Source: Bordetella petrii (GTDB taxonomy: Bacteria; Pseudomonadota; Gammaproteobacteria; Burkholderiales; Burkholderiaceae_B). Taken from it: a stretch of DNA of 64,000 nucleotides. Below are positions 52,853 to 61,479 of this stretch, one piece after another. The notes under the pieces were generated by a model that made no database searches, was not told the origin of the DNA, and saw only the letters and a program-made list of their open reading frames with translations. Numbering within the stretch: the stretch's first letter is position 1; the number at the start of each line of letters is the position of its first letter. The position numbers and the translations under genes are program-made. Location: assembly GCF_017356245.1 (NCBI RefSeq), contig NZ_JAFMZZ010000001.1, forward strand, positions 2,428,196 through 2,492,195, given 5' to 3'.

Positions 52853-53644
52853 GTGACCGCCAAGGAAAATGCCTCTACCAGCCTGGACAAGGCTTTCGAG
52901 ATACTCGATCTGTTCTCGCTTGCGCGGCCCATCCTGCGCATTGAAGAAATCTGCGCGCTGCTGGGCTATACCCGCTCGACGGCCTACCGCTACCTGAAGG
53001 CCCTGTGCGATGCCGGGCTGCTGGCGCCCTCGTCGGGCGGCACGTATGCGCTGGGGCCGCGCATCATCGAACTCGAGCACCTGCTGCAATTGACCGACCC
53101 GCTCTACCTGGCGGGCCGCAAGGTGCTGCGCACCCTGCACGCCGAGAACCGCGTGCTGCTGCTGCACAACCTGTACCGCGACCAAGTGCTGTGCATCTAC
53201 AAAGAAGGCCCGGACACGCTGGTGCACAAGGGCCGCCGCATTGTGGTGCGGCGCGCGCGCGGCGTGCCGTTTCCGCTGTTCCAGGGCGCGGCGTCGCTGG
53301 CCCTGCTGGCCTACCTGGCGCCGCACCGCGTGCGGCAGACCTACCTGCGCAACGGCGCGGCCATCGCCGCGGCCGACCTGGGCGATTCGTGGGAAGCGTT
53401 CCGCAAGAACCTGTCGGCCATCCGGCGGCGCGGCTACGCCCTCAGCCGCGAACGCATCACGCCCAACCTGGGGGGCGTGGCCGTGCCCATCCTGCTGCCC
53501 GCCGACAAGCGCGTGGTGGGCAGCCTGGCGCAGACCCTGCCTTCGGAATCGATGACCGATGAAGTCATCGACGAAAGCGCGCGCCGCCTGTGGACGGCCA
53601 GCGAGCAGATCGCCGCGGAATACGTCCGCGCCAGCGAAGGCTAG
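52853..53644 (+). CDS. IclR-family transcriptional regulator
   Basis: A 263-residue IclR regulator: winged helix in residues 8-70 (ASTSLDKAFEILDLFSL ... GYTRSTAYRYLKALCDAGLL) and a C-terminal effector domain. The GTG at 52853 gives the usual length; the frame stays open to 52724 but that part lies in the promoter and looks non-coding. It is divergent from the six-gene catabolic operon and is its likely regulator, with the 8-2-8 repeat as candidate operator. Confidence 0.9.
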   Translation: MTAKENASTSLDKAFEILDLFSLARPILRIEEICALLGYTRSTAYRYLKALCDAGLLAPSSGGTYALGPRIIELEHLLQLTDPLYLAGRKVLRTLHAENRVLLLHNLYRDQVLCIYKEGPDTLVHKGRRIVVRRARGVPFPLFQGAASLALLAYLAPHRVRQTYLRNGAAIAAADLGDSWEAFRKNLSAIRRRGYALSRERITPNLGGVAVPILLPADKRVVGSLAQTLPSESMTDEVIDESARRLWTASEQIAAEYVRASEG

Positions 53645-53671
53645 GGCCGGAGCCGCTGTCGCCGCCGGGAT

Positions 53672-54412
53672 CTAGGCGGCAAACCCGCCGTCCACCGATA
53701 TTTCGGCGCCGGTCACGTAGCCGGCGGCCGGGCTGGCCAGGTAGCCCACCATGCCGGCAATGTCATCGACATGGCCATAGCGCTGCAGGGCCAGGCCGGC
53801 CGCGCTTTCGGCCGCGCCCTCGCGCTGGGCGGGATTCATGTCGGTGTCGATGGGGCCCGGATGCACCACGTTGACGGTGATGCCGCGCGGCCCCAGGTCG
53901 CGCGCGGCGCCCTTGGTCAGGCCCGCCACCGCGGCCTTGCTGGCGGCGTAGATGGCCAGGCCGGCCTCGCCGGTGCGGTCGGCCAGGCAGCTGCCGATGT
54001 TGATGATGCGCCCGCCGCGCGGCAAGTGCGGCAGGGCCGTCTGGGTAGCCGCGAATACGGCGCCCACGTTGACGTCCAGCGTGCGCTGGAAGTCGTCATG
54101 CGCCAGCGCGTCCAGGCCGCCCGCGATGAAAATGCCCGCGTTGTTGACCAGGATATCCAGCCCGCCCAGGTCGCGCACGGCCTGCTCCACGGCGGCACGC
54201 ACCTGCCGGTGGTCGGCCGCGTCGGCGGCGTAGGCATGGGCGCGGCGGCCCGTGCCGCGCAATTCTTCCACCAGCGCCCGCGCCCGGTCGGGCGTGCTGA
54301 CGTAGGTGATGGCCACATCGGCGCCGCGCGCGGCCAGGTGGCGCGCGATGGCCGCGCCGATGCCGCGGCTGCCGCCGGTCACGAATGCGATCTTGCCTTG
54401 CAGGTCTGACAT
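53672..54412 (-). CDS. Short-chain dehydrogenase, BdcA-like
   Basis: A 246-residue SDR with the NAD(P) motif TGGSRGIGAAIARHL, NNAG, catalytic Ser in GSCLAD and YAASK. The segment GPRGITVNVVHPGPIDTDMNPA resembles what I recall of E. coli BdcA, an SDR linked to biofilm dispersal and cyclic-di-GMP, and like bdcA/bdcR it is divergent from a TetR gene. Similarity to other SDRs is also high, so the BdcA role is a hypothesis. Confidence 0.88.
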   Translation of the reverse strand: MSDLQGKIAFVTGGSRGIGAAIARHLAARGADVAITYVSTPDRARALVEELRGTGRRAHAYAADAADHRQVRAAVEQAVRDLGGLDILVNNAGIFIAGGLDALAHDDFQRTLDVNVGAVFAATQTALPHLPRGGRIINIGSCLADRTGEAGLAIYAASKAAVAGLTKGAARDLGPRGITVNVVHPGPIDTDMNPAQREGAAESAAGLALQRYGHVDDIAGMVGYLASPAAGYVTGAEISVDGGFAA

Positions 54413-54421
54413 GATGAATCC

Positions 54422-54447
54422 ATATTTGTAGTGATTAGTACAAATAT
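54422..54447. promoter_or_regulatory. Candidate TetR operator, 9-8-9 inverted repeat
   Basis: ATATTTGTA (54422-54430) and TACAAATAT (54439-54447) around GTGATTAG. It begins 10 bp before the SDR start on the reverse strand, so bound TetR would cover the SDR promoter or transcription start, and lies 59 bp before tetR. Confidence 0.8.
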
Positions 54448-54505
54448 CATCGCCTGATTGCCGGGCGGCCGTCAAGTGCGGCAGGCGGCGGGTAAAATCG
54501 CCCTT

Positions 54506-55114
54506 ATGGCAGAACGAGGACGCCCCCGCTCTTTCGACCGCGACGCCGCCTTGCAAAAGGCCATGGATCTGTTCTGGGAGAAGGGCTACGCAAGCACGTC
54601 GCTGGCCGACCTGACGGCCGCGATGGGCATTAACGCGCCCAGCCTGTACAGCGCGTTTGGCTCGAAAGAGCAGTTGTTCCGCGACGCCGTGGCGCTGTAC
54701 AGCAACGGCGAAGGCGGCTGCACGCAGGCCGAACTGCTGCGCGGCCCCACCGTGCGGGCCGGCATCGAGAACATGCTGCTGGCCGCGGCCCGCGCCGGCA
54801 CCCAGCCGGGCCGGCCCCGGGGCTGCATGATCGTGCTGGGCGCGCCCACGAACGCGGACGACCACGCCCCGGTCCACAAAATGCTGTGCGACAGCCGGCG
54901 CCACGCACAGGCGCTGATCCTGCAGCGGCTGCGCGACGCCGTGCGGCACGGCGAACTGCCCGCCCACACCGACCTGCCCGCCCTGGCCGCCTACTACACC
55001 ACCGTGTTGCACGGCATGGCGATCCAGGCGCGCGATGGCGCCTCGCGCAAGATCCTGCAGCAATCGGCCCGCCTGGCCATGCTGGCCTGGGACGCGCTGG
55101 CCGCCCCCGCCTGA
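54506..55114 (+). CDS. TetR-family regulator, BdcR-like
   Basis: A 202-residue TetR repressor with an N-terminal helix-turn-helix (RGRPRSFDRDAALQKAMDLF ... TSLADLTAAMGINAPSLYSAFGSKEQLF) and a ligand domain containing RGCMIVLGAP. ATG 54506 is preferred to an upstream in-frame start at 54458. A TAAAAT lies 15 bp upstream. It is divergent from the SDR and probably represses it through the 9-8-9 site and itself. The inducer is unknown. Confidence 0.9.
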   Translation: MAERGRPRSFDRDAALQKAMDLFWEKGYASTSLADLTAAMGINAPSLYSAFGSKEQLFRDAVALYSNGEGGCTQAELLRGPTVRAGIENMLLAAARAGTQPGRPRGCMIVLGAPTNADDHAPVHKMLCDSRRHAQALILQRLRDAVRHGELPAHTDLPALAAYYTTVLHGMAIQARDGASRKILQQSARLAMLAWDALAAPA

Positions 55115-55141
55115 CCGGCGCGCGCCCTCCTTGCCCGCGTC

Positions 55142-57307
55142 CTACTTGCCCGCGTCCTTGCCGCCGGCCCGGCCCTTGGCGGGCGGCGCCTTGGGCGGCT
55201 GGCGCATTTGCTGCAACAGCGTGGCGCACTGGTTGTCTTCTTCGCCGGCGCTGGGCGCCACCAGGGCCAGCAGGCCCGCCACCGGCGTCAGCAGCACGCC
55301 CAGCGCCACGGCTCCGGCGCCGCGCGCGGCCAGCGGCAGCACATGCACGCCGGCCTGCGGGTCGCCGAACGTGCCGCGCACGTACAGCGGCGAACGCAGC
55401 GAAAACACCCGCACGCCCTTGCTCTTGGGCATGATGTCCAGGTCCAGGGTCTCGTCCTTGAAACTGACCGTGCCGTCCACTTGCACCAGCGCGTTCTCGG
55501 TATCGAACACGAACACCCGCGGCGTCATCACGCCGCGCTGCATCTGCAGGTCGGCTGCGCCGCAGTTGATCTTGACCTCTTCGTCGCCGAACAATTTGCT
55601 GACCACATAGTTGCCCACGTTCAGGCCGGCGATCTCCATCAGCGCGCGGCTGATCAAGCCATCATTGACCAGCAGCCTGGTGTCGCCGCTGGCGCTGCCC
55701 AGCAGGGCGGCCACGGAATTGCCGGTGCCGCTGAGCGCCGCGTCGCCGTTCAGCTGGCCCAGGGCCCGCTGCATGGATTCCACTTTCGGAAACAGGCGCT
55801 TCAGGCGCAGGCCGCGCGCCGCGATCTGCACCTTGCCCGCCATCGGCGTGCGGCCGCCGTCGAGCCGCAGCGTGGTGTCGATGGTGCCGCCCGCCATGCC
55901 GAAGCGCAGCGGATCCAGCGTAAGCAGGCCGTTGTCCATGATCAGGTGGACGTTCAGCTTGGTAATCGGCAGGTCTTCGTCGTAAATGATGCGCTCGGCA
56001 GTCAGGGTGACGTCGGCGTCCATGACGCGCCAGCGATCGGTGCGGAATTCCTGCGTGGGCAGCACCTTGCCGCCGGCCGGACGCTTGGGGCCGTCCTTCG
56101 ATGCAGTGTTGGACTTGCCGGCGGGCGGCACGCCCACCAGCGGCCCCAGGTCGCGCATGCGCAGCAGGCGGGAATTCAGCTTGCCCGCCAGTTTGGGGCG
56201 CGGCGCCCCGGCGGTGAAGGTCAGGTCGCCGTGCAGGTCGCTGGCGCCCACCTTGCCGTTGAAATCGCGGTAGTGAAACACCGCGCCGCCCGGCTCGTGC
56301 AGGCGCGCGCTCAGGCGGCCGTCGGTGGCATAGCGCGGCGTATCCGGCAGCGTGACGCCCGTCAGCGGATACAGGTCGGACATGGTGGCGCCCGACAGCT
56401 CCAGCCGCAAGTCCAGCGCACCCAGGTTGGCGGGATCGGTCAGCGTGCCCGCCAGCGCGATGCGCGTGTCGCCCACCGTCACGTCGGCCTGCAGCGGAAA
56501 CGGGCGGCTGGGGTCGCGCACGGCCAGCATGCCGCCGATCTTGCCGGCGCCGTGCAGCGGCAGGCCCTTGTAGCGCCCTTTTACCTTCCAGCCGAAGATG
56601 TAGTCGGGCGCCGCCGGCGCCTGGTTCGTGCTGTCCGCGTTCTCTGTGTTGCCTGTTTTCTCCGTGTCGTCCGCTTTCTTTTCCTTGTCCGCCTTGTCCG
56701 CCTTGTCCGCCGGCGTCTGCCCGGCGATGTCGGCAAACGGCACCGGCTTGCCCAGCGGGTCGATCTGCGCCTCGATGTCGGCGCGCAGGGTTTCATCGCG
56801 GAACTGCACCTGCCCCTGGTCGAAGCCGATCTCGTCGATATCCATCACCCAGGGCGACGGCTCGCCGCTGTCCGGCAGGGTGAACACCCAGTTGGCGCGG
56901 CCGTCTTTCAGGCGCTGCAGGCTGGCGGCCGGCCGGGTCAGCTGGATCTGGCGGATGACCACATGGTGGTTCAGCAGCGGCAGCGGCGACAGGCTGAACT
57001 CGGCCCGCTGCAGCGTGGCCATGTTGGGCGCTTCGGCCCAGTCGGGATTGCCGATGGATACGTCGTTCATGCCGATGTGCGGCCATGGCACCCAGCCGCG
57101 CCAGCCCGGCTCGCCTTCGGGGCGCCGCCACTGCACGGTCAGGTCGCCGTTGATGGCGAATGGCCGGCCCAGGGCGGCCGATACGCGCTCATTGATGGTG
57201 GGCTTGAGCTGGTTCCAGTCGAACAGCGCCACCACCAGCGCCAGAGCCGCCACCAGCAGGACGATGGCGCCGCCCAGCCCGATCAGTACTTTCTTCGTGC
57301 GCGTCAT
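55142..57307 (-). CDS. AsmA-family protein
   Basis: A 721-residue AsmA-like protein with one N-terminal membrane helix (residues 8-30) and a large periplasmic region, belonging to the family now viewed as bridge-like lipid carriers between inner and outer membranes. The AsmA N-terminal block FDWNQLKPTINERVSAALGRPFAI and the C-terminal AsmA_2 region (NCGAADLQMQRGVMTPRVFVFDT) are clear. Residues 208-240 or so form a Lys/Asp/Glu-rich spacer partly made of a 9-bp tandem repeat. It is convergent with tetR and follows tag on the same strand. Confidence 0.88.
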   Translation of the reverse strand: MTRTKKVLIGLGGAIVLLVAALALVVALFDWNQLKPTINERVSAALGRPFAINGDLTVQWRRPEGEPGWRGWVPWPHIGMNDVSIGNPDWAEAPNMATLQRAEFSLSPLPLLNHHVVIRQIQLTRPAASLQRLKDGRANWVFTLPDSGEPSPWVMDIDEIGFDQGQVQFRDETLRADIEAQIDPLGKPVPFADIAGQTPADKADKADKEKKADDTEKTGNTENADSTNQAPAAPDYIFGWKVKGRYKGLPLHGAGKIGGMLAVRDPSRPFPLQADVTVGDTRIALAGTLTDPANLGALDLRLELSGATMSDLYPLTGVTLPDTPRYATDGRLSARLHEPGGAVFHYRDFNGKVGASDLHGDLTFTAGAPRPKLAGKLNSRLLRMRDLGPLVGVPPAGKSNTASKDGPKRPAGGKVLPTQEFRTDRWRVMDADVTLTAERIIYDEDLPITKLNVHLIMDNGLLTLDPLRFGMAGGTIDTTLRLDGGRTPMAGKVQIAARGLRLKRLFPKVESMQRALGQLNGDAALSGTGNSVAALLGSASGDTRLLVNDGLISRALMEIAGLNVGNYVVSKLFGDEEVKINCGAADLQMQRGVMTPRVFVFDTENALVQVDGTVSFKDETLDLDIMPKSKGVRVFSLRSPLYVRGTFGDPQAGVHVLPLAARGAGAVALGVLLTPVAGLLALVAPSAGEEDNQCATLLQQMRQPPKAPPAKGRAGGKDAGK
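56684..56710. repeat. 9-bp tandem repeat within asmA-like gene (3 copies)
   Basis: Three exact copies of CCTTGTCCG, encoding repeated DKA tripeptides on the reverse strand. Changes in copy number would keep the reading frame and alter only the spacer length. Confidence 0.8.
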
Positions 57308-57429
57308 GGCCGGTTTTCCTTTGCCAGGCCGTCCCGATGCCGCCTGGCCTCGCTATCAGGGTATAGGCGGATACGGAAATCTGTGACAAGGAATGTGTGC
57401 GGATTTTTCCAAATCTGCCCAGGGTGATA

Positions 57430-58035
57430 TCACACAGGACGCACAAAGCGTGCCCGGGCCTGTTCACATTCGGCATGATGATGGCACTGCGGGCTGTGGT
57501 CGTTGACCATGCCCACCGACTGCATGAAGGCATACACCGTGGTGGGGCCGACGAACTTCCAGCCCAGCTTCTTCAGGTCTTTGGACAGGGCCAGCGACTG
57601 AACCGACTGCGACGCCGGCTGCGCCGCGCGCCGTGCGGCCGGCGCTTCGTAGCGCCAGAAATAGGCGCCCAGCGAGCCGTGCCGGTCGCGCATTTCCCGG
57701 GCGCGGCGCGCGTTGTTGATCACGGCCTCGATCTTGCCGCGATGGCGCACAATCGAAGCATCGGCCACCAGTTTTTCGACCCGCGCCTCGGTGTAGCGCG
57801 CCACTTTGTCGATGTCGAAGCCGGAAAACGCGCGGCGAAAGCCGTCGCGCTTGTCCAGGATGGTGCGCCAGCTCAGGCCCGACTGGAAGCCTTCCAGGCT
57901 CAGTTGCTCGAACAGGCTGCGGTCGTCGCCCACCGGCCGCCCCCATTCGTCGTCGTGATAGCACCGGTAGCCGGCCGAGCCGTCCACCCAGGCGCAGCGC
58001 GCCAGGCCATCGGGGAAATCTGTGCGCACAGCCAT
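57430..58035 (-). CDS. tag: DNA-3-methyladenine glycosylase I
   Basis: A 201-residue base-excision repair enzyme that removes 3-methyladenine from DNA. RCAWVDGS and the YHDDEWGRPVGDDRSLFEQL start, FVGPTTVYAFMQSVGMVNDH and the zinc ligands at both ends (Cys near residue 14; His/Cys in HSPQCHHH) identify Tag. The AAACGTCAG-rich gap upstream holds a short stem only. It may be co-transcribed with the AsmA-like gene 122 bp downstream. Confidence 0.95.
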   Translation of the reverse strand: MAVRTDFPDGLARCAWVDGSAGYRCYHDDEWGRPVGDDRSLFEQLSLEGFQSGLSWRTILDKRDGFRRAFSGFDIDKVARYTEARVEKLVADASIVRHRGKIEAVINNARRAREMRDRHGSLGAYFWRYEAPAARRAAQPASQSVQSLALSKDLKKLGWKFVGPTTVYAFMQSVGMVNDHSPQCHHHAECEQARARFVRPV

Positions 58036-58123
58036 GCCTGTGTCTCCTGACCAACGGTAGCGCCGATGCTACTACGGCAGCCTGCCAAACGTCAGCCGCG
58101 CCGGGGGGCCCGACAGGGCAGGA

Positions 58124-58582
58124 TCAGGCGGCTGCCGGCTGGTGCGGGTGCACCGGTCCCTGGGGGTCGTTCTCGGCATCGGGGCGCGGATCCAGCGGCG
58201 GCAGGCCCAGCGCCGCGCGCAGGCGCTGGCAGTCGGGGTTGACCGAGCCATCGGGCTGCCACACTTCGAATTCGCGGCATGGAGTGGGCCGCTGCAGGTA
58301 AATGACGCAGCGGATGCCGGGCTGCCCCAGCTCGCCGCGCAGGGCCACGCAGCGCCCGCCACCCTGCTCGGTGCCGGCCATGCAGACGCGCAGCGGGCTG
58401 ATGGGGCGCACCAGCTCGACCGGCACCGTGCCGCCGTTCTCGCCGGCCACTTCGCCGCAATAGAACGACACGCGAAAATGCGCGCAGCAGGCGCCGCAGC
58501 TCAGGCAGGGATTGGCGGCATCGTGCCCGCCCAGGGTGGCGGGCGAAACCAGGTCGACGGGATACGGTTGCAGGCGCGGCAT
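58124..58582 (-). CDS. YkgJ-family cysteine-cluster protein
   Basis: A 152-residue protein with the Cys cluster CLSCGACC and additional Cys residues (FYCGE, CMAG, CVAL, CVIYLQRPTPCREF) typical of the YkgJ/UPF0153 family, thought to bind zinc or an iron-sulfur centre. Function is unknown. ATG 58582 gives the usual length; the longer upstream frame would run into a G/C-rich gap. It appears monocistronic. Confidence 0.88.
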   Translation of the reverse strand: MPRLQPYPVDLVSPATLGGHDAANPCLSCGACCAHFRVSFYCGEVAGENGGTVPVELVRPISPLRVCMAGTEQGGGRCVALRGELGQPGIRCVIYLQRPTPCREFEVWQPDGSVNPDCQRLRAALGLPPLDPRPDAENDPQGPVHPHQPAAA

Positions 58583-58714
58583 GAAAACGCCAAAAGAGGG
58601 GAAGGCCGGAGAACCGCGCAAGTTTAGCCAAGTTTGGCGGCGCGCGGAACCGGCCCGGCGGCCCCGGGGGTCAGGCCGCTGGCACCCCGTCCGCCCTGCC
58701 ATCCGGCACCCCGG

Positions 58715-59671
58715 TCAGTTGTTCACCGTGATGCCTTCCGCGCGGATCAGGTCGCCCCATTTTTTCGTGTCGTCGCGCACGATGTCGGCGAACTGCTGCG
58801 GCGTGGTGGGCGAAAGCTCCACGCCGGTGGATTGCTCGTAGGCTTTCAGTTCCGGCGACGCCAGCACCTTGCCGATCACCTTGTTCAGCGCGGCCACCGT
58901 GTCGGCCGGCGTATCTTTGGGGGCGAATACGCCGTACCAGTTGTTGGCATACACATTCGGCACGCCCAGCTCGTCGAAGGTGGGCACGTCGGGCAGCACG
59001 GGCGAGCGCTTGGGCGCGGCGATGGCCAGCGCGCGGGCCTTGCCCGACTTGATGTGCGGCATCAGGCCCGAAACGTCGCCGATGAAACCGCCCACCTGGC
59101 CGCCGATGGTATCGGTGATGGCCGGCGCGGCGCCCTTGTACGGCACGTGCAGGATCTTGGCGCCCGTGGACTTTTCCAGCTGCACGATCGCCATGTGCGG
59201 CATGCTGCCCACGCCCGACGAAGCCATCGACACGCCCCCGCTCTTGGCTTGCGCCACGAAGGCCTTGGCGTCCTTGGCCGGGTTGCCGGGGCCCACGATC
59301 AGCACTTCGGGCACCGACACCAGCAGCGACACCGGCACGAAATCCTTGGCGGGATCGTAGATCAGCTTGGGATACAGCGACGGGTTGATCGAAATGGCGC
59401 CCACCGAGCTCAGGAACAGCGTCTGGCCGTCGGGACGCGCGCGCCCCACGAAGGTGGCGGCGATGGCGCCGTTGCCGCCCGGCTTGTTCTCGACCACCAC
59501 CGGGTGCTTCAGTTCTTTTTCCAGCTGCGCGGCCACGACGCGCGCCAGCGAATCGGCGGGGCCGCCGGCCGGAAACGCAACCACCAGGCTGGTGCTGGAC
59601 TGCGCATGCGCACCGGCCGCGGCCAGGCCGAGCAGGCCGATGGCCAGGCCCTTGAGTATCTGGGTATACAT
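58715..59671 (-). CDS. Bug-family periplasmic solute-binding protein
   Basis: A 318-residue receptor with signal peptide (cleavage near GAHAQ, residue 24) and Bug motifs LVVAFPAGGPADSLAR, VVENKPGGNGAIAATFVG and LHVPYKGAAPAITDTI. It is the last gene of the second catabolic operon, 39 bp after the SMP-30 gene, and an orphan receptor without TctAB neighbours. The ligand probably equals the operon's substrate. Confidence 0.92.
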   Translation of the reverse strand: MYTQILKGLAIGLLGLAAAGAHAQSSTSLVVAFPAGGPADSLARVVAAQLEKELKHPVVVENKPGGNGAIAATFVGRARPDGQTLFLSSVGAISINPSLYPKLIYDPAKDFVPVSLLVSVPEVLIVGPGNPAKDAKAFVAQAKSGGVSMASSGVGSMPHMAIVQLEKSTGAKILHVPYKGAAPAITDTIGGQVGGFIGDVSGLMPHIKSGKARALAIAAPKRSPVLPDVPTFDELGVPNVYANNWYGVFAPKDTPADTVAALNKVIGKVLASPELKAYEQSTGVELSPTTPQQFADIVRDDTKKWGDLIRAEGITVNN

Positions 59672-59710
59672 GGTTTTCTCCTTTGTGTGCTTATAGGCGG
59701 GAATTGACGC

Positions 59711-60640
59711 TCAGGGGACTGCCGCCCCTTGCGTGTTGACGAACAAGGAATAAATCGACGTGCACGACGCCATGAACAAACGGTTGCGGTGCTTGCCGCC
59801 GAAACAAAGGTTGGCGCAGCGCTCGGGCAATGCGATGCGGCCCAGCAGTTCGCCGCGCGGCGAATACACGCGCACGCCGTCCAGTTCGGGCGTGCCCATG
59901 CCCCAGCCGCACCACAGGTTGCCTTCGACATCCACGCGGAAGCCGTCCGGCGTGCCTTCGGCGGCGTCGAACAGCACGCGCGACGGGCCCAGCGCGCGGC
60001 CGTCGTCCGACACGTCGAACACCAGGATGTTGCGCGGGCGCGAGCGCGACTCAATGACGTACAGCAGTTTCTCGTCGGGCGAGAACGCCAGGCCATTGGG
60101 GCCGTTGACCGTATCGCACACCCGCTCGACCGCGCCGCTGTCGGGGCAGATGCGGTAAATGGCCGCGGGCAGCTCCTGCTCGGCTTTTTCGCCCTGGTAG
60201 TAGCCGATAATGCCGAACGGCGGATCGGTGAACCAGATCGAACCGTCCGACTTCACCACCACGTCGTTGGGCGAGTTCAGGCGCCTGCCCTGGTAGCGGT
60301 CGGCCAGCACGGTGATGCGGCCGTCGTGCTCGGTGCGGGTGACGCGGCGCCCCAGGTGTTCGCAGGTAATCAGCCGGCCCTGGCGGTCGCGCGTATTGCC
60401 GTTGGCGTGGTTGGACGCGTGGCGCCATACCTGTGTCTGCCCGGTGATCTCGTCCCAGCGCAGGATGCGGTCGTTGGGCACGTCGCTCCATAGCAGGTAG
60501 CGGCCGTCGCCGAACCACACCGGCCCCTCGGCCCAGCGGCTGCCGGTGGCCAGGCGCTCGACCGCCGCCAGCGGCAGCACCAGCTCCTTGAAGCGCGGGT
60601 CCAGCGCGATTACCGCCGGATCGGGGTAGCGCGTGGGCAT
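59711..60640 (-). CDS. SMP-30/gluconolactonase family lactonase
   Basis: A 309-residue propeller lactonase. Landmarks are GSRWAEGPVWFGDGRYLLWSD (metal Glu), SPNDVVVKSDGSIWFTDPPFG and NGLAFSPDEKLLYVIES. ATG 60640 has a GAGGG site and starts 7 bp after the SDR stop; a GTG at 60664 would overlap the SDR gene and is less likely. The sequence is clearly different from the other SMP-30 gene at 50998, so the two operons do not carry a recent duplication of it. Confidence 0.9.
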   Translation of the reverse strand: MPTRYPDPAVIALDPRFKELVLPLAAVERLATGSRWAEGPVWFGDGRYLLWSDVPNDRILRWDEITGQTQVWRHASNHANGNTRDRQGRLITCEHLGRRVTRTEHDGRITVLADRYQGRRLNSPNDVVVKSDGSIWFTDPPFGIIGYYQGEKAEQELPAAIYRICPDSGAVERVCDTVNGPNGLAFSPDEKLLYVIESRSRPRNILVFDVSDDGRALGPSRVLFDAAEGTPDGFRVDVEGNLWCGWGMGTPELDGVRVYSPRGELLGRIALPERCANLCFGGKHRNRLFMASCTSIYSLFVNTQGAAVP

Positions 60641-60647
60641 TGCGCCC

Positions 60648-61448
60648 TCAGTCGCAGCGTGCACTCATGCCTCCGTCGACAACGATTTCAGTGGCCGTGA
60701 TGAAGCGGGCCTCGTCCGAAGCCAGGAACAGCGCCGCATTGGCGGTGTCCAGCCCGTCGCCCATGAAAGGCAGCGGAATGCGCGCCTGGCGCTGGGCCAG
60801 CAACTGGCTCACGTCGCCGCCGGTGCGCTGGCCGGCCAGCCGCACTTCCACCATGGGGGTGTGCATCTGGCCGGGAATCACGGTGTTGCAGCGGATGTTC
60901 TTTTTCGCGTATTCCAGCGCCACCACGCGCGACAGCTGGATGACGCCGGCCTTGGCGCTGGCGTAGCCGACCTGGGCCGACCCGGTCCAGCGTATGCCCG
61001 AGGTCGACGCGATGTTGACGATGGCGCCGCCGCCCTGCTGCTCCATCAGCGGCAGCACATGGCGGCAGCCCAGATAGACGCTCTTCAGGTTGAAATCGAT
61101 CTGCTTGTCCCAGGTGTCTTCGTCCAGGCTCGCCGGGCCACCCTTGCGCGAGCCGCCCACGTTGTTGACCAGGATGTCGACGCGGCCCCAGGTGTCGGTG
61201 CACGCCCGCACCAGCTCGCGCACGGCGTCCGACGAGGTGACGTCGGCCCGCCAGGTGGCGATCTCGCCGCCGGCCTCGCGCACGCGGGCCACGGTCTCTT
61301 CCATGGCGTCGGCGTTCATGTCCACGGCGAACACGCGCGCGCCTTCCTGCGCGAAACGGTAGGCAATGGCGCGGCCATTGCCCCAGCCCGGGCCGACACT
61401 GCCCGCGCCCGTCACGATCGCCACTTTGCCCTGCAATCGGCCTGTCAT
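60648..61448 (-). CDS. Short-chain dehydrogenase/reductase
   Basis: A 266-residue SDR. The cofactor loop has an unusual insertion (TGAGSVGPGWGNGRAIAYRFA) between the conserved glycines, and NNVGG, the catalytic Ser in IASTSG and YASAK are intact. ATG 61448 has an AAGGA site; 28 upstream in-frame codons are not likely to be translated. It is the fourth gene of the second catabolic operon and probably oxidises a secondary alcohol. Confidence 0.9.
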   Translation of the reverse strand: MTGRLQGKVAIVTGAGSVGPGWGNGRAIAYRFAQEGARVFAVDMNADAMEETVARVREAGGEIATWRADVTSSDAVRELVRACTDTWGRVDILVNNVGGSRKGGPASLDEDTWDKQIDFNLKSVYLGCRHVLPLMEQQGGGAIVNIASTSGIRWTGSAQVGYASAKAGVIQLSRVVALEYAKKNIRCNTVIPGQMHTPMVEVRLAGQRTGGDVSQLLAQRQARIPLPFMGDGLDTANAALFLASDEARFITATEIVVDGGMSARCD

Positions 61449-61479
61449 GATGTGTCCTTCAGGATAAGGTTGCGGCGGC

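Noticed and set aside
57399..57418. Stem with one mismatch between tag and the AsmA-like gene
   Set aside because: The stem is short and imperfect with no T-run, too weak to call a terminator.
55142..57427. 739-codon plus-strand frame opposite the AsmA-like gene
   Set aside because: The reverse frame has a membrane anchor and AsmA domains; the plus frame is Arg/His/Gln-rich shadow sequence.
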